Assembly (NCBI GenBank): GCA_021162745.1
Contig: JAGGYC010000132.1
Location: 1 to 38,152, forward strand
DNA length: 38,152 nucleotides
Direction of reading: 5' to 3'
Source: Desulfuromonas sp.
GTDB taxonomy: Bacteria > Desulfobacterota > Desulfuromonadia > Desulfuromonadales > Desulfuromonadaceae
Below the pieces are notes generated by a model. The model was not told the origin of the DNA. It worked only from the letters and a program-made list of their open reading frames with translations, and made no database searches. Below, in pieces: positions 8,647 through 16,187 of the stretch. The stretch's first letter is position 1; each line of letters opens with the position of its first letter. Made by a program: the position numbers and the translations under genes.

Positions 8647-8823
8647 AACATCCCTCCGCTGTTAGCGGAAGTTTATCATGTTTCTTGTGGATTACCATTT
8701 GGCGTAAAGAGGTAATGACGGTAGCGGAGGTCGATCGTCTCGATATTAATTGTCGGACGGCATAATCGAGCTGTGTTATTGTAACTGCCGTCAGATTGTA
8801 TCATCCCATTCCGAGGTTTTTTC

Positions 8824-10626
8824 GTGAGTTCTACACCTTTAGAAACATTGCAAACCGTCTTCGGCTACCGTCAGTTTCGACCTTTGCAGCAGCAGATTAT
8901 TGAAACTGTTGTTCAGGGCCGGGACGCCTTTGTGTTAATGCCCACCGGCGGTGGCAAGTCGTTGTGTTTTCAGATTCCCGCCCTTCATCGCTGCGGGGTA
9001 GCGATTGTTGTTTCACCGTTAATTTCGTTGATGAAGGATCAGGTCGATGCGCTAAATGCCAACGGTGTCCGAGCGGCCTATTATAATTCGTCCCTGAAAA
9101 GTGATGAGGCCCGACAGGTGCTGGCCCGATTGCACAATGATGATCTCGACCTGCTTTATGTGGCACCAGAGCGGTTGATGAGCGAGACATTTATTGAGCG
9201 GTTACAACAGATACCTCTGTCCTTGATCGCCGTCGATGAAGCCCACTGTGTTTCACAATGGGGACATGACTTTCGTCCCGAATATGTCAAGCTCGGCCAG
9301 CTTCGGCAGCATTTTCCACAGCTGCCGCTGATTGCGTTGACGGCTACGGCTGATCCACAGACTCGTCAGGATATTCTCAATCGGCTGTGCCTGACTAGCG
9401 CTCCCGTTTTTATCAGTGGTTTTGATCGTCCCAATATCCGCTATACCGTTGTCGACAAGCAGAAACCCTTTGCTCAATTAGAGCAATTTCTTGAACAACA
9501 TCGTGAAGAGTCGGGAATCGTCTATGCCTTAAGTCGCAAGCGCGTTGATGAGATTGCCGGCAAACTGGCAGGGCAGGGTGTTGCCGCCGCTGCGTACCAT
9601 GCTGGATTGCCCGCCAGCGAACGGCAACGGGTGCAAGAAGCCTTTTTGCGCGATGATGTGCAGATTGTCGTGGCCACCGTTGCTTTCGGTATGGGGATCG
9701 ACAAGCCCAATGTCCGTTTTGTCGTCCACTATGATCTGCCGAAAAATATCGAAAGCTATTATCAGGAAACCGGACGTGCCGGTCGCGATGGCCTGGCCGC
9801 TGAAGCGCTGCTGCTGTTTGGTTACGGTGACATTGCCATCGCCCGCGGTTTGATTGAAAAAGGGAATAATCCCGATCAGAAGCGAATTGAAATCCATAAA
9901 CTCAATGCCATGGTCAGTTACGCCGAGCCCTTAACCTGTCGGCGGCGGGCATTGCTTGGCTATTTCGGTGAAACGACCGTTGAGGATTGCGGCAATTGCG
10001 ATATGTGTCTCAACCCGCCGGATCGTTACGATGCCACCGAGGATGCCCAGAAGGTACTGTCCTGTGTCTATCGGGTCGGGCAACGCTTTGGCGCCAAGCA
10101 TGTGATTGATGTGTTACGCGGTTCACAGAACCAACGTATCGGCCAGCTCGGCCATGATCGGTTAAGCACCTTTGCCATCGGCAAGGATAAAATTCAGGAC
10201 GCCTGGAGTAGTTTGATTCGCCAATTGGTGCATCTTGGCTATCTCTATCAGGATGTCGCCAACTATTCGATATTGAAGCTGACCGAATCGTCGCGAGCCG
10301 TTCTGACGGGTCAACAGCAACTTGAACTGGCTCGTCCGCGCGTGAAGGCCACCAGCAGAAAACCGGTTAAAAAACGCGCCATGGATCTCGATTACGATGA
10401 AGAGTTGTTTCAAATCCTGCGTCAGCGTCGCAAAGAGATTGCCGATGAGACCTCCGTACCGCCGTTTGTGGTGTTCAGCGATGCCAGTCTGGTGGAGATG
10501 GCCTTTTATCTGCCCTCGCACGAGGAGGCGATGCTGGCGATCAATGGGGTGGGTAAACATAAGATGGCTAAGTACGGTCAGCAGTTTATTGAGACCATTC
10601 TGGAGTATTGCGCCGAGGAATCTTGA
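8824..10626 (+). CDS. recQ: ATP-dependent DNA helicase RecQ
   Basis: A 600-residue superfamily-2 helicase acting in recombination and replication-fork repair. Visible are Walker A (MPTGGGKS, Lys45), the DEAH box at 138-141, GRAGRDG in helicase motif VI, the RecQ zinc cluster (CRRRALLGYF to CGNCDMC), the winged-helix RQC region, and a C-terminal HRDC domain. Length matches RecQ of the E. coli type. The start is GTG 8824 with GAGG about eight bases upstream; the sequence from residue 9 (LQTVFGYRQFRP) is the canonical RecQ N-terminus. It is followed by a REP-like palindrome. Confidence 0.96.
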   Translation: MSSTPLETLQTVFGYRQFRPLQQQIIETVVQGRDAFVLMPTGGGKSLCFQIPALHRCGVAIVVSPLISLMKDQVDALNANGVRAAYYNSSLKSDEARQVLARLHNDDLDLLYVAPERLMSETFIERLQQIPLSLIAVDEAHCVSQWGHDFRPEYVKLGQLRQHFPQLPLIALTATADPQTRQDILNRLCLTSAPVFISGFDRPNIRYTVVDKQKPFAQLEQFLEQHREESGIVYALSRKRVDEIAGKLAGQGVAAAAYHAGLPASERQRVQEAFLRDDVQIVVATVAFGMGIDKPNVRFVVHYDLPKNIESYYQETGRAGRDGLAAEALLLFGYGDIAIARGLIEKGNNPDQKRIEIHKLNAMVSYAEPLTCRRRALLGYFGETTVEDCGNCDMCLNPPDRYDATEDAQKVLSCVYRVGQRFGAKHVIDVLRGSQNQRIGQLGHDRLSTFAIGKDKIQDAWSSLIRQLVHLGYLYQDVANYSILKLTESSRAVLTGQQQLELARPRVKATSRKPVKKRAMDLDYDEELFQILRQRRKEIADETSVPPFVVFSDASLVEMAFYLPSHEEAMLAINGVGKHKMAKYGQQFIETILEYCAEES

Positions 10627-10640
10627 TGGCGTCGCAAAAA

Positions 10641-10731
10641 GTCCGCCCTACTGCGTTGCAGCGTTTTTTCAAGACCTCGACATACAACATGTATGCCTTC
10701 GTCCTTGAAAAATCACTCCGCCTTGTCGGAC
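10641..10731. repeat. REP-like imperfect palindrome after recQ
   Basis: A long imperfect inverted repeat. The outer arms are GTCCG/CGGAC, the middle arms TTTTTTCAAGAC/GTCCTTGAAAAA, and the centre is near ACATACAACATGTAT. It starts 14 bases after the recQ stop. The shape is typical of dispersed extragenic palindromes in Desulfuromonadales and could also act as a weak terminator. There is only one copy in this window. Confidence 0.6.
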
Positions 10732-10800
10732 AATTTTTTTTGCTTAGCCATCTAATTCATTTTTGCAAGGGGGAGTAACTGACTCCTGCCGGGAGAAGCC

Positions 10801-10966
10801 ATGACCAAGCCACTGAACGCCGTTATCGTGTTCGTTCTTCTCTGCTGCGCCGTTTTCTTCGGCTGCGACAACACCAAGCTGACGCCGATTCCTGAGCATG
10901 GCGTCATCCTCGCCTTTGGCGACAACGTGACCGTGGGCGTCGGTGCCGATTCTTCCCATAGCTATC
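10801..10966 (+). pseudogene. 5' fragment of an SGNH/GDSL-type lipase or esterase lipoprotein gene
   Basis: A GGGAG site and ATG open a lipoprotein signal peptide (MTKPLNAVIVFVLLCCAVFFGC, lipidated Cys22) and then LTPIPEHGVILAFGDNVTVGVGA, the start of an SGNH hydrolase. The family block I is GDSLT, so the catalytic Ser is Asn here. After about 55 codons the similarity stops at the IS3-family boundary (ATAGTAC at 10967) and the frame closes at 10999-11001. The gene has lost its 3' end and probably its activity. Confidence 0.7.
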
Positions 10967-11029
10967 ATAGTACTCTATCAACACTAAATTTTCGGGTCTG
11001 ACTTCGCCTCGCACCATTCCTGCCGCGTT

Positions 11030-11068
11030 GCGAAAACCTTGAAGTGGAGCTGTACTCCTGCGGTTTCG
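11030..11068. repeat. Short REP-like palindrome inside the IS remnant
   Basis: GCGAAAACC at the left and GGTTTCGC at the right enclose an imperfectly complementary core (TGAAGTGGAG and GTACTCC). It lies where orfA of the IS would be expected, so it may be a later insertion or part of the deletion scar. Confidence 0.4.
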
Positions 11069-11094
11069 CGCCTTGCATGTTAACCAAACAATGC

Positions 11095-11849
11095 ATGTTA
11101 CTCGGCATAAACCGCAATAGTCTATATTACCAAGTTAGAGAGAACCACAAAAAAGCATCAAAAAACGCATCGTAGAGATATTTGAAGAAATTCCCATCTA
11201 CGGTGCAGCCAAAGTACATCAACAGCTACTCGAAGACGGCTTCGACGTAAGCTTAAACACCGTGGCAAGCTATCGGCAACAATTCGGTTTCAAGGCAGTT
11301 TTGGCGGTAAAACCAGTCACCACCACCCCGATTGAAGAGCATAAAAAGCATAGTTACAAATTACGAGGGCTAGATATAACACACGTCAATCAAGTATGGA
11401 GCACCGATATCACCTACATAAAAACAAATGACGGCATGGTCTACTTAGCCGCCATAATAGACTGGTATTCCAAGGCCGTACTATCATACAAAATATCCAA
11501 TACAATGGATAGCTCCCTGGTCATGACGGTACTAGATCAAGCCCTCTCCAACCATACAGCACCAGAAATATTTAACACCGATCAAGGAAGCCAATATACC
11601 AGCGAAATTCACACAAAACGCCTTAAAGACAAAGGGATCACCATCTCCATGGATGGCAAAGGCAGTGCAAAATGTGAACGAATCTATCTCAATGAATACG
11701 CTACCATTGCCGAATTGAAGGCAGACGTTGCTGATTATATAGATTTTTATAACAACAAAAGGTCCCATGAAACACTGGGCTACCAGAAACCCATGAATGT
11801 GTATAACGAAGGCATTTTAATGGTTAAATCAATGGATGACGCTGCCTAG
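11095..11849 (+). pseudogene. IS3-family orfB transposase, frameshifted and missing its catalytic Glu
   Basis: Reading from ATG 11095 gives LLGINRNSLYYQVRENHKKAS, then a stop at 11173. Adding one A to the six-A run at 11160-11165 restores KKRIVEIFEEIPIYGAAKVHQQLL and the open frame to 11849. The DDE residues WSTDITY and NTDQGSQYTS are present. However GKGSAK is joined directly to CERIYLNEY, losing roughly 15 residues that normally contain the catalytic Glu (DNxxxERxWRSLKY). The integrase core is otherwise typical. The enzyme must be inactive. Confidence 0.88.
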
Positions 11850-11901
11850 ATATTAGGAATAAGAATCTTTAAATAATTGTCTTGACTGTTTGGGGTACTA
11901 T

Positions 11902-12222
11902 AATCAATAACAACGAATAGCCTTGGAAATGATGCTGCTCGAAGAGCATGTGGGTGATATCCTCGGCGTTACCGCCGAAGTAGATGAGGAGCGGGGCAGG
12001 TTGGTTTCCCTTGGCCTGCAGATACCAGCCGTGCAGCTTGGTACCGTCAGCGCTGGTGAGGCGGAGTTCGCTATCGGCAAAGCGGCTGCGGAGTTCGGCG
12101 AGGGTCTGGGACGAAAGTTTGGCACCGAGGAAGATCATGCCATCCTGCATGAAGTAGAGCTGGGCACTGAGCAGAATCGTTACGGCCAGGATAATGGTAA
12201 GTATCGATGTGATGAATGACAT
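11902..12222 (-). pseudogene. 5' fragment of an alpha/beta hydrolase gene
   Basis: About 107 codons remain. An N-terminal membrane or signal segment (SFITSILTIILAVTILLSAQL) is followed by LTSADGTKLHGWYLQA and LLIYFGGNAEDI, the early core of membrane-anchored alpha/beta hydrolases of the YheT/BEM46-like group, up to GYSLLLI. The next expected residues (the DYRGYG turn, then the Ser nucleophile) are replaced by IS sequence. A strong AAGGAGG site precedes the ATG. The catalytic Ser, Asp and His are all lost. Confidence 0.75.
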
Positions 12223-12622
12223 GGCTCCTCCTTGTTAAGAAGTATACATGCAGTTACCGCGCTCGGTTTGGTTCAGGTACATTTATTGACATATTATTAT
12301 TGTGGGTGGACTTAGCGAACCCTTTTTGTGGGCCTTGCCTATCCTGCGCCCTCCCCACATGGTGTCCATTGGGCATGCAGTGCAATAAGATTATCGAAAA
12401 CGGGCGGTTTCGTGACAATGCTTACAAGTTGCTGGAGCTTTTCTGCCTTCATTTAAAGTGCTGCGAGTTCGGCATCCTGCGTTACTACTTCTGTTTTTAG
12501 GACAGATGAACAGTGAGCACCGGTTATAGAAATTACTGGTCGTTTCATTGCTGTGGGTGGTATCTATTCACGACGTGCTTTAAACGATAGTTACATCCAA
12601 TACCGTTCTGATTGAGGTTGTT
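12223..12622. other. Intergenic region with no recognisable gene
   Basis: About 400 bases between the truncated hydrolase and the gene at 12623. Open frames here have no family signature and poor start sites. A short minus-strand stretch reads MKAEKLQQLVSIVTKPPVFD and may be debris, but I cannot support it as a gene. Confidence 0.5.
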
Positions 12623-12970
12623 GTGAAAAATAAATTGTTACGACTGGTCGAAATCATCCAGGAAGATTTTCCTGAGGAGATTGTTACTGTTTTTAAATTG
12701 ACCAAACGGCCACCACTGAATGAGTGTATTGCCCTGATTTGCCAGGCACGGGATTTTTATCAGCGTCGCTCGGAGACCCTTTGGCTTGAAGCTGGTAAGC
12801 AGCGGACGCCTGAGGAGCGGCGGGCGGCAGCGCTGACTGAAGTGGCCTCGTTTGTGTTTGCCTATCTGACGGGCGATGCCAGGGAGTATGCCGAGAGCGC
12901 CGTGGCGGCGCTGGCGACTTTGGGTCGCCAAGGGGATGGTGAAATTATCAAAATCCTGGCGCGGCGTTAA
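12623..12970 (+). CDS. Hypothetical protein, helical
   Basis: 115 residues, start GTG with GAGG five bases upstream. It appears fully alpha-helical, soluble and charged, with an Arg-rich middle (EAGKQRTPEERRAAAL) and an Ala-rich end. No motif or family is recognised. It stands alone 128 bases before the HlyIII-family gene. The good ribosome binding site and normal composition argue that it is real. Confidence 0.6.
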   Translation: MKNKLLRLVEIIQEDFPEEIVTVFKLTKRPPLNECIALICQARDFYQRRSETLWLEAGKQRTPEERRAAALTEVASFVFAYLTGDAREYAESAVAALATLGRQGDGEIIKILARR

Positions 12971-13098
12971 AGACCTCTCGGAGTTTGTCGGCTACGACTG
13001 TACAGCGCTACTTTTACCTTTCTTTTACTTTTTGCTGTTTCAAAAACACGTATTGTTGAACGGACGTTACCCTTTTTAGCTGAGGAGGCATGGTTGCC

Positions 13099-13764
13099 AT
13101 GAGCGCACGGGTCGGAACAGCACGCTATAGTACGACAGAAGAGCTGGCGAACAGCATTACCCATGGTGTCGGTATCGTGCTGGCGATCTGCGGTTTAGGG
13201 ATTCTTATTACCGTTGCTGCCGAGTCTGGCGGTGTCTGGCATATGGTCAGCTGTAGCGTTTTTGGTACGACATTGATCCTGCTCTATGCTTCATCCACCC
13301 TTTATCACAGTATCCCGTTGCCGCGTGCCAAGGCGGTGTTGCGGGTGTTTGACCATGTGGCGATTCTATTGTTGATTGCCGGCACCTATACCCCATTTAC
13401 CCTGATAACATTGCACGGGCCATGGGGGTGGTCGTTGTTTGGGGTGATCTGGTTTTTGGCGGTGGCGGGTATCTTCATCGAACTGAGTACATTACGCCGG
13501 CGCCGAGCATTGTCGATTGCCCTTTATGTGGCCATGGGCTGGGTGATTGTGCTGGCGGTAAAACCGTTGCTGGCGGCGCTGCCGTCGGAGGGTTGGCTGC
13601 TGTTGCTGTTGGGAGGATTAGCCTATACCGGTGGCATTGGCTTTTATCTGTGGCGAAGGTTGCCGTATCATCATGCCATCTGGCATCTGTTTGTGTTGAC
13701 AGGCAGTGTGCTCCACTTTTTTGCCGTGCTGCTCTATGTGATGCCGGTGACGGTGCTGACATGA
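13099..13764 (+). CDS. Hemolysin III family membrane protein (PAQR-like)
   Basis: 221 residues with seven predicted membrane helices. HlyIII/PAQR signatures are present: EELANSITHGVG near the N-terminus, SSTLYHS in helix 3, FDHVAILLLIAGTYTPF, and the C-terminal HHAIWHLFVLTGSVLHFFA. The conserved His residues form the likely metal site. I chose ATG 13099, ten bases after AGGAGG; an ATG at 13090 is only one base from that site. The family was named for hemolytic activity in Bacillus cereus; the role in this group is unknown. Confidence 0.9.
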   Translation: MSARVGTARYSTTEELANSITHGVGIVLAICGLGILITVAAESGGVWHMVSCSVFGTTLILLYASSTLYHSIPLPRAKAVLRVFDHVAILLLIAGTYTPFTLITLHGPWGWSLFGVIWFLAVAGIFIELSTLRRRRALSIALYVAMGWVIVLAVKPLLAALPSEGWLLLLLGGLAYTGGIGFYLWRRLPYHHAIWHLFVLTGSVLHFFAVLLYVMPVTVLT

Positions 13765-13819
13765 GCATTGCTTTCGGTGATTGAGCAGTCCCCCCCCCTT
13801 TTTATTGCATATTCCCGAG

Positions 13820-14083
13820 TTATTTACTGCGATTGATCATATAGACGACCGCAGCGTCCACCTCATCATTATCAAGAGTTGTTTTGCTGCCTTTAGTCGG
13901 CATTCTGCCGACAACGTGGATGGCGTTTTTAATCACCGGGTCGAGACTGTTTCAGGTGCGTGTGGCCCAGTTCTCTTTGTCACCAATCTTCGGTGCGCCC
14001 ATCACAGCTATATTATAGCAGGCGGCGCAATTTGATTCGTAGATCCGTTGGCCCAGAGCAGCATTGATGGCGGATCTCCTCAT
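13820..14083 (-). pseudogene. Cytochrome c5-like pseudogene with destroyed heme site
   Basis: On the minus strand one frame reads GQRIYESNCAACYNIAVMG, then APKIGDKENWATRT, a TGA stop, then NSLDPVIKNAIHVVG, RMPTKG, and DDEV-like and AVVYMI segments before TAA at 13820. This is the order of a small class I (c5/c555-type) cytochrome c. The heme motif CxxCH has become CAACY, and the frame is interrupted about two-fifths along, where the family has an Arg or Ile followed by Gln/Asn. The methionine ligand region (RMPTKG) is still clear. A decayed periplasmic electron carrier. Confidence 0.85.
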
Positions 14084-14227
14084 TTTCAACCTGTTACAGT
14101 CATTAAACTTCGGCAGATTACGGCACTGTAACTTGACGCACGGCTATGGGATGATATTCATTATGTATAAGATGACGGATCTTTTTCAACCCAAGCGGCA
14201 ACCTGTGTCGTCCTACGGGAGACAGGA

Positions 14228-14752
14228 ATGGAGAGAGTGATGCAAAAAAACAGTGAGAAGTTCGGCATCAGTGACAAGCGGGGACGAGTACAGACCAGCA
14301 GTGATCCTTTTCATCCTGAAAAGGGGATGAAGGAACCAGCAATCTGTTCTGGTTGTGGGGCTGTCTACATCCATAAGCGCTGGACCCTTGACCCTGATCA
14401 GGTCGCCGCAGTGAAAAAAAATCCTGAGGCGCATAAGGTTGAATGTCCAGCCTGCCAGAAAATTGCCCAGAACTATGCTGAAGGGCACATGATACTCAAG
14501 GGCGATTACCTGTGGGCACATGAAGAGGAAATTTGTGCATTACTCAAAACTCAGGAACGAAAGGCGATGAATAAAAATCCTTTGGAACGCATTATTCGTA
14601 TCGAGCGCGGACCAGACTCGTTGCTGGTGGAGACCACCGAAAAAAAACTGGCGGAGCACTTGGGCCGAGCACTACACAATGCGCATCAGGGCGAATTAGA
14701 CGTTTCCTGGGATAATGATCATACCCTGTGTCGTGTCAGTTGGAAGCGTTAG
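14228..14752 (+). CDS. BCAM0308-like zinc-ribbon protein
   Basis: 174 residues. After an N-terminal SDKRGRVQTSSDPFHP comes CSGCGAVYIHKRW, and 35 residues later CPACQ, forming a four-Cys zinc ribbon. The C-terminal half (NPLERIIRIERGPDSLLVETTEKKLAEHLGRAL) has a small alpha/beta domain reminiscent of NMD3-like or BCAM0308-family proteins. Function unknown; the family tends to occur near stress genes. GGAG precedes ATG 14228; an ATG at 14240 is possible. A terminator follows, and next is a broken universal stress protein gene. Confidence 0.75.
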   Translation: MERVMQKNSEKFGISDKRGRVQTSSDPFHPEKGMKEPAICSGCGAVYIHKRWTLDPDQVAAVKKNPEAHKVECPACQKIAQNYAEGHMILKGDYLWAHEEEICALLKTQERKAMNKNPLERIIRIERGPDSLLVETTEKKLAEHLGRALHNAHQGELDVSWDNDHTLCRVSWKR

Positions 14753-14792
14753 CGGAGTTGATCCGTTGCGCTTAAAAAGAGTGGTTGTACAT

Positions 14793-14828
14793 AAAAAAAC
14801 TCCGCAGCGTTCGCTGAGGAGTTTTTTT
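14793..14828. terminator. Bidirectional terminator
   Basis: A-run, then ACTCC-CAGCG, TTCG loop, CGCTG-GGAGT-like arm and TTTTTTT. It ends the zinc-ribbon gene on plus and the universal-stress gene on minus. Confidence 0.85.
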
Positions 14829-14850
14829 GTTGAATCCGTAATATTGCTGA

Positions 14851-15284
14851 CTATGCGTCAGCGTTGTCTGTTACCGGTACAACCAAGGTATGAGTAGCGA
14901 TCTGATTGATTACTTTTTCCTCGGTTGAATCAATCACATGAGCTTCGAAGAAGTTCATGTGATTATGGTCTGGGACCAGTAGATCGAAAAGTTTGCTTTC
15001 ACGGATGAAGGTTTTTACTATATCGTTCGGACTGGCCTGAATAATCTTAATTTCAACCGTAACCCCCTGTTTATTCACCTTAGCCAACTGTTTTTTGATC
15101 TCCTCTTCCGTGTACATATGGTGAAAGGATCGATAACCTCGAGCCGCAAAGGTTGAGGGTTGAACATTGAGATGCAGTAGCGTCACTGTTGCCGCGTAGC
15201 GATGAGCGACATTAAGCGCTGCAAGCAGCACCGCTTCGTCATGTTTGGGGTCAGATAGGCCAATAAGATTTTCTCATAATCCAT
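14851..15284 (-). pseudogene. Universal stress protein (UspA family), frameshifted near the start
   Basis: A strong AGGAGG and ATG at 15282-15284 begin MDYEKIL, the normal Usp N-terminus. The following GLSDPKHDEAVLLAALNVAHRY lies in another frame, consistent with loss of one base around 15257-15262. From there the frame is open to the end (VTLLHLNVQPS, FDLLVPDHNH, EEKVINQIATHTLVVPV). The family ATP-binding GxxGxxxxxxxxxGS is degenerate (PDHNHMNFFEAHVIDST), so it may never have bound ATP. A sequencing error is an alternative explanation for the shift. Confidence 0.75.
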
Positions 15285-15451
15285 GATGATACCTCCTGCG
15301 TTGCTGAATTGTGTGAACCTGCCTGAATGATTGTCCTATAAAACAGATTTAACACCATACCGACTGTTGTCAATGGATGCCAATGTTGTGCAGGAGATTA
15401 AGGGGCAGGGAACAGCAGGGCGTTGTCAATTAAACCGTAGAGCCATGTAGA

Positions 15452-15901
15452 GGCATTGTTCGTGAGGTGCTGGTACGGCCCGGCAGCCAGGTCGAAAAAG
15501 GCCAGGTTCTGGTCAGCGTTGCTATGCCGGAACTCGCCGAACTGATGGCGGCTATCGGCGGCGTGGTGGCGTTGTATGGCCGCGGCATTCCGTTCAGTGT
15601 CAGTGCCGCTATCGGCTTCATTGCCCTGTCGGGTATTGCGGTGCTCAATGGCCAGGTGCTGATCGCCGCCATCCGCAATCAGCTGGCCGAAGGTCTGGCG
15701 GTACAGCAGGCGGTGATCGTCGCCGCCAAGCAACGTCTGGTGCCGGTGCTGGCAACGGCCATCACCGATGCCGTCGGTTTCCTGCCCATGGCGTTGTCGT
15801 TGGGTGTCGGGGCAGCCTGTGTCACGGTTAGGCCGGCATTTTTGCTGAGGATGGCACGACTGGTACTTTTAACCATTTATCGTATGATTTTAACTGTTTA
15901 G
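15452..15901 (+). pseudogene. Fused remnant of CusB-like adaptor and CusA-like RND pump
   Basis: The frame reads GIVREVLVRPGSQVEKGQVLV-SVAMPELAE, a lipoyl-like piece of a CusB/CzcB membrane-fusion protein. It runs straight into LMAAIGGVVALYGRGIPFSVSAAIGFIALSGIAVLNG, a late transmembrane part of a CusA/CzcA heavy-metal RND transporter. After RLVPVLATAITDAVGFLPMALSLGVGA the expected EVQRPLA stretch is scrambled. There is no start codon with a ribosome binding site. A deletion of several kb within a former cus operon, followed by decay, explains it. Confidence 0.85.
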
Positions 15902-16117
15902 ATTCATTTCCGTCTAAACAGATATTGCACTCCCATTTCACATAGGATAAATTGACTATTCTCATAATATTATTTGGGGAGATTTGACCAGGTGGAGTGA
16001 GTGCAGCAGCAAAGTGGGAGATCTACTGCCCCCTGTTTTAATGAACGTAAAGATAGTCATAAAAATATATTAAACAGTCGTATCGCTCTCATGCGTTGAT
16101 GGATGTGATTAGAATGA

Positions 16118-16134
16118 CCGGCTGCGATAGCCGG
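16118..16134 (+). other. Small hairpin in the leader of the c-di-GMP sensor gene
   Basis: CCGGCT, loop GCGAT, AGCCGG, followed by GGGATG. It lies 54 bases before the GTG start, within a 286-base AT-rich gap. I considered a c-di-GMP riboswitch but the GEMM core sequence is absent. Confidence 0.3.
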
Positions 16135-16187
16135 GGGATGAAATAATATAAAGCAGTTAACACTCTGTTGTTTAAGAAAGGGGCATT

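Larger units (their letters stand above)
10967..11901 (+). mobile_element. Degenerate IS3-family insertion sequence
   Basis: The ends carry short inverted repeats, ATAGTACTCTA on the left and ATAGTACCCCA (reading inward from 11901), nine of eleven matching. Inside is a broken orfB transposase; no orfA is visible. Both neighbouring genes are cut exactly at these ends and belong to different families, so no target duplication is expected. The element appears to have mediated a deletion or fusion of two loci. Confidence 0.75.

Noticed and set aside
12216-12500. Open frame of 94 codons beginning at 12216
   Set aside because: No motif, poor composition and start; likely chance.
13789-13806. C9-T5 homopolymer run as a phase-variation tract
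   Set aside because: It lies after the HlyIII stop and no gene starts from it.
13781-14035. Plus-strand frame of 84 codons
   Set aside because: It is the antisense of the cytochrome c pseudogene; the minus-strand reading is clearly the meaningful one.
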